Positions 13,901 through 25,900 of a stretch of 64,000 nt of DNA are shown here, one piece after another (position 1 is the stretch's first letter; each line of letters begins with the position of its first letter). A program made the translations under genes and the position numbers. The notes beneath the pieces are model-generated. The model made no database searches, had not been told where the DNA came from, and saw only the letters and a program-made list of their open reading frames with translations. Source of the DNA: Odontesthes bonariensis (lineage: Eukaryota; Chordata; Actinopteri; Atheriniformes; Atherinopsidae); NCBI RefSeq assembly GCF_027942865.1, contig NC_134517.1, forward strand, positions 17,180,009 through 17,244,008, in the 5' to 3' direction.

Positions 13901-16900
13901 GCACTGCTCTGTGGATGCAATGCTTTCTCCATATTCCTTCTTTCGTCTGGAGCACTGTGAAGAGAGGACAAAATAATAAATGAGGTACAGTCTCAAATGA
14001 TCTCAGGTGCATAATTGTGTATTCATCACAAGCTTTAACATTTTATGGAAGGGCATGCAGGGACATGTACACCGACACCATCGATGTTCCTTAGTTGTGA
14101 GCAGTTACTCACAACAGTAGATATTTCATACATCATGTTTTAGTGAATGGCAGTGCAGTTGTTAGCGCTGTAGCCTCACATTGATAGGAGTGGGGGTTGG
14201 GGGAGTTCAAACATTTAACATGTGACCTTTAAGATGAAAAATATTGAAAAACTCCATGTTGCCGCTAATCTTGCAGTTGATGGACAAAGCTGAGAGGTTG
14301 TGACAGACTTATTGGATAGCATCACTTCTACTTAATTTCAAAAGACGGCACAAGTGTGTGCTTTTCCAGGCTTTTCACTAATCAGTACTGCGTCATAGCT
14401 GATATTACACCAGCAGGATGGTCACTCACAGCTGATGTGTGGCAGGAAACATGGCGTTGCGGCCGCGTAAAGTAAACACTTGTTTGATATAAAAGTGATG
14501 CAGTGTGAGAATTCATATAGTATTTGCTCAACCTGCTACAAAATCTTTTAGGTGGTGAAATGGAACTCTTCCATGTCCCCGTTTTGACTCTCTTTGCTGA
14601 GTGCCCTCATCAGAATTCCCTGAAGAAATCAGAACTAAGAGTGCTCTGACTGCTACCTACTGAAGGTAAAACAGTAGCTACTCTTAAGTACCACAGGGCC
14701 TCACAGAGACAAACAAGACTTTATATATATATATATATATCATAGTAGCTTAACCAGCACCTTTCCAGAGGATGTATTTCGTTCACACAGACTTCGACTA
14801 CAGGGTGTAATTATATCAGGGTTCCTATAATCTGCCTGAGTAGCTATCCATTCACTTCCATTTATTTTTTTTGCCTTTCAAAGCTCTGCCAGTATAGATC
14901 ATTGTGTTCAGAGGCTGCACACACTTCCAACATTTGCCCTCTTTTACCATAAAACAATTTGAGTGAATCATTTGAGTAAGTTATTCTTCATTTATTAGGC
15001 CTATATGTACTCACAGAGCCAATGTTAGCACCCCTGTTCGTCTTTGTGTTGCCTCTGTGATGGACGAGCATCCACCATCAACCACACAGATCCGTTCAGA
15101 CTGCTGTGGATATCGTCAGCCCAGTTTAAAATACATTGTCTATTACAGTGTTTCTCAATCCTGGTCCTCAAGTACCACTGCCCTGCATGTTTTCGATGTT
15201 TCCCTCCTCCAGCACACCTGATTCAAATGAATGGCTCCTGATCAGGCCACTGCACTGAGTTGATCATTTGAATCAGGTGTGCTGGAGGAGGGAAACATCG
15301 AAAACATGCAGGGCAGTGGTACTTGAGGACCAGGATTGAGAAACACTGGTCTATTACATACAGTACATAGCTGTTTTACAATTTCCAGGCCAGTCTCACT
15401 TGAAAACATGCAAAAAGTACGCATGTCCAAAACTTAGTGGCGCACAATAAGTTACTTAAAAATGTATGGTGTAGTTTCAACGTCACAAAAGTAACCATGA
15501 CCCATGAGAATTAAAAAAAAAAAAAAAAAAAAAGGTATCCCATGACAATCTGTGCTTTACGATCCCAAACACTGCATTTTCAACATTCAATTAATTTCAA
15601 TTCAGTTTATTTATATAGCGCCAAATAACAACAAATGTCATCTCAGGCACTTAAATAATTAGTCCATTAGACCACATTAGTCCAGTGCTCAGGTCTCTGC
15701 ACTGGCTTCCTGTCGCTCAGAGAATAGACTTTAAAACAGCTCTGCTTGAGTACAAGTCTCTTCACGGTCAAGCGCCAAAGTACATCTCTGACATGTTAGA
15801 GCCATATGAACCAACTCGGGCTCTGAGAACCTCAGGGAGGGGTCTCCTGCTGGGGCCCAGAGTCAGGACTAAACAAGGTGAGGCTGCGTTTCAGTTTTAT
15901 GCTCCTAAAATCTGGAACAGTCTTCCAGAAGATGTGAGACAGGCCTCAACTCTGACAATGTTTAAATCCAGGCTGAAAACTGTTCTATTTAGCTGTGCAT
16001 ATGACACCTGAAAGTATTTTATCTGCACTCTTCACTTTTTAATTACTTAATGATTATTTTAATGGGTTTTAAATTTTTTTATTTCTTTAATGGTTTTATT
16101 GCCTTCTTGTGATTTTATGTAGCTGTAAAGCACTTTGAATTGCCCTGTGTATGAATTGTGCTCTATAAATAAAATTGCCTTGCCTTAAATAATACAGTCC
16201 AATTCATTTAAACCATACAATGTACATTAATTCTAATCCCAACCACATCTTTTTAAGGCCTAACACCAACCATTGGCAGGTGTGAGTGAAGTAGGAAAGA
16301 CTGTGGAAAACATGCAGGGCATATCGTAAACCAGACTGTAAGCAAGTTGTCCCCATTTGCGACAAAAACAGTGTGCATCCGTGTCACACAGGAAGATGCG
16401 GCAGGCGAACAATGAATTAATCACCATGAAGGAATTATTCACTGAGTAATTGTCAGGTGTGGGTTTTAGGGAGGACACGGATTTCAAAAAACAAAGGCTT
16501 GGTTTATTAAACTAAAAACAAAGTATCAACATAAAACGCGGCTGAGCCGGAGAAAAACATAACTGTGAACAAAACAAACAAACAAAGAACTTTCATGGCA
16601 TAGAATAAATAAATACTTAGCTTAAGCCGGGCAGGTTGGGACAGACAGGTCATGAACACTAACAAAGAACCAACAAACAGACAGGGGAGACAAGAGACTA
16701 AATAGAGGGCTGGGAGTGATTGGAGAGTGAGTGCAGCTGGAGACAATGGACAGGTGAGGGGAATGAACTAATTACCTGAGTGAGGGAAGTGAGGGGAAAA
16801 ACAATGGCAAAACTAAAAACTCAAAACCAAGACATGAACTGAACACAAAAACGTAACTTAAAACATGATATTAAAAAACACAAGTCCATGGGCGTGACAG

Positions 16901-19900
16901 TAATTCAGTGAATTGAATCACCACAATAAAAAGCACGTAGCGACAGACGGTCACACGACTAAAACGTTTTGGTAAAGGCCTATAATCCTGTGCAGAATTA
17001 ATAGGCGATCAAAGTGAGCGTTGGAGTTGTGACTAAGGAGTTATGACCATTAAGGATATAGGAACGACGTAATTGAATTTTGAATTGTTCAATCTGTCGA
17101 AATATTTTATATACAATGTTTTATATACAATAACTTTAGCTTAAAAATACCTTAGATTTACAAAACTATGCAATGAATAAAGACATTTCGCTGTTGAATA
17201 TATTAGATCGGTGACAGTCTCAGTTGCCCATAACAATTGAAAAAGTCACCTCAACATGAAGCTGTTTCTAAGAATTTCATTAGGAAATCAAGAGAAGCAA
17301 AATGTTCACATTCAAGTGTTTACAAAAATCAAATGTTGGTGTTTTCATTTACAGACTTCTGTACAGTCTCAGCTCAACCACTTTTAAGTCATTTTAACAG
17401 TTAACAACCTCCCATCCGTGACTCAGACAACCTGCACTGTGTCGATACCAGCAGCGTTTCCTGTTTCATGACTGATGTGTGGATCCCAACAGTTCAATTT
17501 GCCAGAGCAAATTTCCTGCTCTAATATTTGTTCTATAATATTATTTCTGTTGTGCGATATTAGAGCAGAAAGGATTTTCAAAGATCGTACAGCAATCGTT
17601 AGCAAAGGTCTCTTTTCAAGTATGTCAGATCGTCATTTCAGTCCTCAGTGTGTGATTTGTTCACATTTGCAGAGAATGAGCTGCTGTTACATGCACCTGT
17701 CAGTGTGAGCAGTAAGCTCTGATGAGCTGTTTTTTTGTTTTTTTTTCCATTTACCACAAGGTGACTGATCACAACCACTCCAAGCATGTAATCCGCATCT
17801 CTGAACCCTGCACCAGAAGCTACCGCTCATTCACATCCAGACACACTCCCCCTGGTGGGGAGGAGTGTTGCTCATAATGGGAGTCAGGTGTCACTGATGA
17901 TCTTCACTCTGTAGGTGTGCAAATGGCAGAGATAACTTAGTTCTAAATGAAAGAGAAATTAGGAAAGTTCTGAAGACAAGTTCAGGATGTCTGTGGTTTC
18001 TCTATGTGAATATTCATCAATCATAGTGACACCGCACCATTTACCTTTGACCTCCCTCCCCCTCCCCTCCCATTTCTGCTACATAGGACATGACTCAGTC
18101 CTGGACATCCCAGCAAGCCTTAGGGGGTGACCAGGCTCAGCGGATCCTCTACAACTCCAAGGTATGTGTTTGTTTTTGTTGTTGGTTTCTGCTAATTAAA
18201 GGGGGACTACGCATGATTATGCATAGTGTGGCGTGCTGAAGAACCATTCCGTAAGTGACACAACCAAAAATGAATGACTTAAGAGGAAACTGAGTTACTC
18301 AGGTCTGTCTCCTGTTGCCCGCTTTTAATCTCTGAAAGAGACTCAAAGACTGAGGCCACATTAGCCACTTCTTGCATAACAGTGCACATGCAATGTGGAT
18401 AATATAGGTGACAGGAAGACAAATGCGAACAAGGTCTTAATCTTTGAAACTATTGGTTGTAAGTCCATCAGTCAATTAATCAATCAATCAAACCATATTT
18501 ATGTAGCATCTCTAAAAATAAATAAAAGTAAAACAACAAAATCCTGAAAATAAGAGATGGATTTTTGAGACCAGTACATTCAAAATAAAGGTAAAAGTAA
18601 AAGATAGGTGTTTAATATAATTGTACATGTAGAGATAGTACCAGCAATTGCAAAAAAATCAAATATTACTCAAAACTGATAGCAAAACAATACATTGCTT
18701 ATGAATAAAGTAAGAAAGTAACAATAATCTGTACAATTGTGATCAAATTCAATTAAATGAAATTTAAATTAATTTTCACTGATTTATTGTATTCTTTGGA
18801 AAAACAGAGGTGAGCCTTGGCCATAATCTGACTTGATAATAATTGCATTACTTATTCTGTAAGAGAAATTGCCTAATTTTGCAGATAAGTATTTAATTAT
18901 TTATTATCTATTTGTCTATCGATTAATTTGGTAATCATTTGTTGCACCCTGAACATGAGCTCTAATGAATCTAGTTGGAGGGTTGGTGTCTTTCTGTGAG
19001 CTCTTAAACCAGTAATCCGTAATCTTGATTTTTCCTTGTTGAGATGTGAAAAATTCTTTGACGTCAACTACTTTATTTGTAAATAGACTCAACAAGTAAA
19101 TTGGCCGAGTGTCATTGTTGCAATCATGTGAGACAGAAAGTGTTCTCTCCTTCAGTTGTGAGGCTTTACACATCGGAATGTAATAAAAAGTAATCTAGAC
19201 CTCCAATGAATACCAACACATCACTTAGCAAAAATGAAGCCATACTGCAGAAGCAGTGTGTGAAAAACAAAGTACAACCCATGATCCAAAAGCTTGTGGA
19301 ACCATCTTTAGCACATTTTGTTTTCTGTATGATATTATCAGTCTCCCTCATCTTTTTTTGGAGGAATGTTGGACCACTCTTCTTTACAAATTTGCTTCAG
19401 TTTGAGGTTAATGGATGTTTGTTTATACACAGCTCTCACAAGTTCCCACCACAGCATTTCAATCAGTTGGAGGTCTTGACTTTGAGGGGAACATTGCAAC
19501 ACCTTGATTCTTTTCTTGTTTAGCCATTCTCTTATAGGTTTGTTGCTGTGTTTATGATCGTTGATGACTGAATTAGTCCATTTCAACCATTTGGATGGCT
19601 CATTGCCTCATATTTGACTCTAGAATACTTTTGTATACAGAGGAGTTCCCGATAAACCCGAGGACTGAAGGTGCCAGGTCAAAGCCTAAATCATCACCCC
19701 TCCACCACCGTGCTTGACAGTTAGTTGGAGGTGTTTGTGCTGATATGCTGTGTTTGGTTTTTACCAAATGTGGTGCTGTGTATTATGACCAAACATCTCC
19801 ACTTTGGGCTCATCTGTCCAACGGACATTGTTGCAAAAGTATTGCAGTTTTTTCAGATCCAACTTTATAAACCTACGCTGAGCTGCCATGTTCTTTTTCA

Positions 19901-22900
19901 AGAGATGTGGCTTTCTCCTTGTTTAGTCTTTTTTAACTGTACTGTCACGAACTTTAACATTAAACATGAACTTGTCCATTCCTCGGAAGATCTCTTAAAC
20001 GTATTCCATTTGGGAATCATTTTTCTAACTGTAAAATGATGGACTAAATTGTTGTGAATTGGCCTTGTATCCCATATCCCATATTGATCGGCAAAAACAA
20101 TTGGTTCTCTAATATCATTGCTGATGTCTTTCCTCCTTGGCATTGTGTTAACAAACACCTGAATACGACCAGCAGGCTGCAAAAACATCTGTTTTTATAG
20201 AAGTGGTCAATTTATTGATAACCAGTTAATCAGGTGCATTTGATAAGGAACTCCTGGCTGCTAGTTACCCTCTTAATTTCTATGGAAGCATTAAGGGTGT
20301 ACTTATTTATTTTACACACAGCTTCTTTATTTTGTCTGAGCTTTTTGTTAAATGGATAAAGAGACAGCGTAATATTTAATCTGTTATAGTTAATCTAATT
20401 TTAAGTAGTAAGGACCGGATCTTTTTTTTTTTTCATCATGACCTAATGCATAAAACCTTTGAACTGAGAGAGAGTTTACTTTCTTTTTAACAAAACTGTT
20501 CATAGACCTGTCATTAGTATAACTGCAGAAAGACATTTCAGGTCTTCTCATGATTCTGCACAGGGGTAGCACGGACATGTTAAACAGTAACGGTCCTAAA
20601 ATCTACACTTGTGGTACCCAACGGGTAATCTGATCATGTTTCCAAGACTGGTCATCCATCTGCAAACATATTCGATAAACTGGTAAAACGATTCAAGACA
20701 GGCCAACAAGATTATTATAATTACAATTATTAGTCCATATGAAAGACTGTGGTGTTCAACAGTATTAAAGGCAGCACTTAGGTGACTCAGCACTGAACTG
20801 AATGCATGTTTCTGTGAGTTAAAATGCAGAAATATGCAGGCTTCAACTTTTGAGATTAAGATCTTTCTCATAATTTTGTCGTCCCTCTTTCTCCAGGATG
20901 GAAAGCAGTCATCTACACAGCACAGGCAAAGTATGTATTTCGTGACTAACTTTCAAAATTCCTCTGCAATAGTTTACAAGCTGTTTTAATTTGACGGTTT
21001 TTGTGTCGTCTTTTTCAGGTCGTGGGGACCCTCAGCCGCGAATGACCCGTCACCCTCAGGTGGCACCTCACAAATCGTAAGTGGGGTATGAAGAAACATG
21101 ATCCAACAAGGGTCATCTAGCTCGAACCTCTGCTGTGGCGCATTTAGAGTAAAAAAAATAAAAAATACATCACACACATATTTATTTGCTCTTCTCTGTA
21201 AAAGATATTTATGAGCCTCTTCATCTGAGCTGCCACAAGGAACGGCTTAAGTGATAGAGAGGGAGCATGTGAAGGGAAGTAAAGGCACTGAGTCGACCAG
21301 CTAACAATGTTTCAGGCTGTAGGTCAGGTCAAAGGTGCCTTAACATTCCTGAAAGCTGTCAGTGGAGACCGATGTGCTCCTGTTTGTTAACATTTTACAT
21401 CCTCTTTTTAATGTGAAACACGTGTTCAGTGGTGTGCGCCAACTGCATGCCTCACAGTATCTCACAGGCTTTGTCATGAAACACAGCAGGATTTTTACTT
21501 AACTTGTCAAGAGCATTTGTTTCATTCATTCGTTCAAACTTTATTTATACTCAAGAGATCATTAAGAAGTGGCACTCCTTTTCCGGGGCATCGAGTCAAT
21601 TACAACGATAAAAAAAAAGAAAGAAAAACAACCAACAAAGAGGTATGCTGACCTAAAATCAGCATTTAAACACACAAACAAAGTTCCTGTTAAGGAAGTC
21701 ATTTGTTGAATTAGATCATTACAATAGAAATTAAAATACAGTAATATAAGAGACCCCAAAACATGCGGATTTTCCAGAGATTGATCAAGTTATATAAAAT
21801 GGGAAGATATAAGAGATTTGAAATGAAACATTTAAAATGTCCATAAATGCATTTTAAGTTTAAAGATGGTTAAAGATAGTCCAGTTCCAGGAGTCAGGTG
21901 CAGTAATATTAAAAGCAGCCTGTACGAGTTCAGGCCCAACTGATCAAATCCATCTGTTGTCTGAATCGCTTCTGAAGGGCAACATTCAATTTTTTTCTCT
22001 GAAGTGTTTATTGATAAGAAAATAATGGCGAGCATCGCATCTCCTCTCCTTTTTCCTACAAAATACATTGACATGTGCTTTAAGTGTGACATGGAATAAG
22101 CCTCAGGCAGGGTTAGTGGGTGCAGGAGTCTGAAAGCTACAAGGATGTCTAAAGGATGCATGCTTGTAGATCATATCGCCACCGTGTTTCACGGATTTGC
22201 AACTTTTTCCAATAAGATTTAAAGACTATAGTTGTTCACAAGAAACAAAAGAACAGAGGAGTCATCAATGTTTCACGCTAAATTCTACATTTTATGTCTC
22301 CCTTTCTTCCGTATGTTTTATAGCTTTTTTTAAGCATGTAAAAGCTCTGTCATTTTGTAAAGCAAAAGTACAAAGTAAAAAAAAGCCTTTTTCATACATA
22401 CATCACAGTCCTGAAATGTTCTGGAGATGTTCTGGACGGATAGCAAGTGATAACACTGTTACTAATAACTCTTGCTGAGATTTTCCTGCATTTTGACTGC
22501 ACTGCACTGCACAATGGCACAACCACTGTGTGAAAAGGGCCTGTGATTTCCAAAGTCTACTTTCAGCATCACATTCTGCCTCTTGTGCATTGTCGACAGA
22601 CACTCGTCCGCATCCCTCCCTACTCATTTGTAGCTGCGAGAACTCATCTTCAGCAGAAATTCTCTCACGGGGAAGCACATGTGAGCAAACACATTGCAGA
22701 GAAAGCCCAAATCAAACTGTTTGCACATTCTCCTGAAAATCCCTAGTATTTATGTGTGGAAAACAACTTAAAGAAAGTAAGTTATTTTCCCCCATCCTGC
22801 ATACATACTGCTCCAGAACTGTCTAAAGCAACTTGTATGCTGTCCGGGCTACAATCATATATTTGCATATTACTCGCCTCGTGGCTAGTTTGACTTACCT

Positions 22901-25900
22901 TGCAATTTTTTGACCAGTCAGAGAAGACTGTGCCTTTTGGAAAGGGAGACCTTAAAGAGAGAGGACCTAAAACAGAGTGTTTCAGACAGAAGGGGACAAA
23001 GAGTTGCTGAGCCAATGTAAAGTTTTGTTTTTTCTTTTTACTTTCAATCATGAAAACCCATTCTTGTAGAGTACTCAAATAAAACTATAAACATGTAAAA
23101 TAGCATAATATGAGCTCTTTAAATGCATCATGCTGGACTGAGTATCAAGTCAATGTCATTAAAAAAAAAAGAGGCTTTTTCCCGGACTTCCCAGCAGCGA
23201 CAGGTGTTCATTTTTTAAACTGTTGCTTGATTTTGCTACCATTTGTTCACAGAATGCTTGCTGATGATCTTAAGCTGAGCAGTGATGATGATGACACTCA
23301 AAGGGTAGGAAATACACAATTTCTGTTATTTTAGAGCATGTATTTGTCAGTGGTTTTGACCCGATAAACATGATTTGATGCTTTTTGAACATATTCGATG
23401 CCTTTTTTTTTATGGCAATGTTTCATGGTGTGCTGGCATATTTGTACTTTTAAGCTTGTGGAGAACCTGCAGTGGTAATCTATGGGATGTAGCAAGTTGT
23501 TCTCTTTGCTGTTGCAGTGGATGCTAAGTTTCTGTGTTTGTTTTCCTTAAAGGCCATTCATGAGTCAACAGCTTGGGACAGACACAGGTAATTGCATTGT
23601 GGACATGATCTGTGGAAGTTTTATGAGTATTTGGCTATGAAAATAAGTTAAACTGTGTGAATAACATTGGGCCACTCGGCTGTGTGCCTCCTCTGACCCT
23701 TCTCTGATGTTTGTGCGTGTGTTGACTGACAGCCTGTCAGCACAGCGAGCACACACACATGGCAGGCGGGTGAGACATTCCAGCTCGGACTCTTCGGGCT
23801 CAGACTCCTCCGCAGAGTCGGTCAGCAGTAGCCTTCATTCCCGCAGCCCTAGTCGGAGTCCAGAACTTCCCCCAGATCCTCCATCGCCTGTCAACGCACA
23901 GCCACCGTGCAACAACAAGGAGGTACCGAACGCTGATGCCGCAGTCTTCTTTTCTGTTTTCTATCCTCTCTGCGTGTGTCTGTCCTCCTCTGTTTGTATG
24001 CCTTTGGATCAAGCCTCTACAGGGAGTGGTGGCCTCAAGGCAGTTGACAGCAGGTGTGGGGAGGGAGAGAGGAATGAGGAATGTATGTGAGCTGGAGGAA
24101 AAGGATGGGGGTCGGGGGGCAGGGGTGGCTTTTGGGAATTAGTGTCTCTGTGTCATGTCAACAAGCTGAGTGTTAAAGGAAAGCCCTGAGGAGGTGGAAG
24201 TCATCAAAAACTAAGTTCATTTTCTTTTTTAAAGCAGCAGTGCACAGTAGAATTTGTGCCGGTTGCGTTTTATTATCTCAATGAATACTCAGAGTTTAGG
24301 TGCCAAGCTTGGTAGGTATAATGGGCTTTTGGAGGTGTGGGGCATTGTGGGGGTTGAGGCGTGTGCTATGTGTGCAATGAAGGGGTAAACCAGCTCCTCT
24401 TTTATGAATGGAGGGCCCTGTGCGACATAGCAGACTGTATTACTACACATGCGCTACTTTGGGCCCCTATAGAGTGGGAGGGAGGGTGTGCACCATGTGT
24501 TCTTCATTTACGTGGAGTGTTTGAGTGTCTCCCAGGGAAAAGATGGGGGTTGGAGTTGTGGCAGCAGCAAATCCAGATTCCCAGGTAGTGAGAGAAAAAA
24601 GGGAGGGACAGAGGAGAGGGAGGAGGGCTGTTGAGACGGTACAAGAGGTGCAGTGTCTTCTCTGGAAAGAGGGTGAGGGATGGGGGAGGAGGGCGAAGGG
24701 TTAGAGAGTTTGGGTGGTGGCAGGGGGTCACTGTTTGACTTGAGGACTAGAGGTTTAATTTAGCTCCTGGTCAGACAGAAAAAGAGGCATGAAAGAGAGA
24801 AAGAACTTCGCTCTCCAAAGGTGAGTACAGTTTCTTTTTTTTATTTGGGTAAAAACTTCAGCTTTCTTGGTTTCCTCTGATTCTGAATTGTTTGCAAGTC
24901 AGTTGTTAAGCAAAACTTAAGTGAGTCAGTTGGCTTAATTGGACGGAGGTTTGGTGTACAACAAGCACAGATTTTGTATATACTCTGAATGCGAGTCCAC
25001 ACAGGAAGGACAATGAAAGGAGGTTATAAATTGCAGGACGAGTCATAATCTGGAGTTGTCATTTGAAGATTAAATAGTTTTTAAAGTTGAGTCAGTGAGG
25101 AATTTGTCAAATGCTGCGACTGTTGTGCACTTTAGATGGTTCTATTGGAACCTGAAGAGGTTGTATGATATGCAGATTTGTTTAAGAAAAGTCTCATTAT
25201 GTGATCATTCTCCGCACATTATCACTTATTTAGATACACAAGGAGATCTATTTACTTTAACAACACACACAGCTGCTCTACTTGGTGGATATTTGAAGTA
25301 TGTGTAAAATGTCCTTTAAATCAAGTCAATTTAAGTTTCTTGAAACATGGGGTAACATTTCTACCATTGCAGAAAAATTATTATAAAAATATATGTATAT
25401 TATCTAAGCCCCTTTCAATACATGTTCAAGAAGTATGTCCAAAAGTGTGATTCCAGTGTTCACAATTCTATATCAGAGATACAATTTGTGCTCAAATCCA
25501 TGCAGTTTATGTCAGATGTTCTTGTGAATAATGAACAATTGATCGAATGAAGAAAAAAAAGATCAAATTGAGGAACTGTGCAAAATTATACATGTCTAAT
25601 CATAAAACTAACTAAACCTTTCTAGTTCAGCTAGCACAGCTTTAAAGAATATTTGTTGTTCTTCCTAACTCTCAGCAATCGGTATGTTTTTTTGTGGAAT
25701 GCGTTGAAATATGTACCGAACAGCCACGACACCCAAGAATGATAAAGAGTTCCTGTTGAATGCTTTGCATTAAGCAAATTCATACCACTGAATCATTTTT
25801 TGCTTAAGGGAAAATAACATCCTACTACTTTTGAAACTACTTTTCCCTTTCTAAAAACTAAATTGTGGTATATAGTAATGATACTCATCTGTCAAATGTA

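Larger units (their letters stand above)
10908..18086 (+). other. aff3: aff3 intron 1, transposon-rich
   Basis: A 7.2-kb intron. It holds a tRNA-like SINE fragment (14146-14215), a (TA)n tract (14720-14740), a fold-back hAT MITE (15146-15348), a LINE 3' fragment (15595-16195) and a solo LTR (16451-16899). Purine-rich sequence lies at about 13060-13330. No exon encoding the missing AFF N-terminus was found. Confidence 0.55.

Noticed and set aside
20596-20871. Minus-strand frame with [14 protein letters not shown], resembling the LINE motif DLSAAFDTVDH
   Set aside because: No flanking RT motifs could be followed; noted only as unclassified repeat-like sequence in intron 2.
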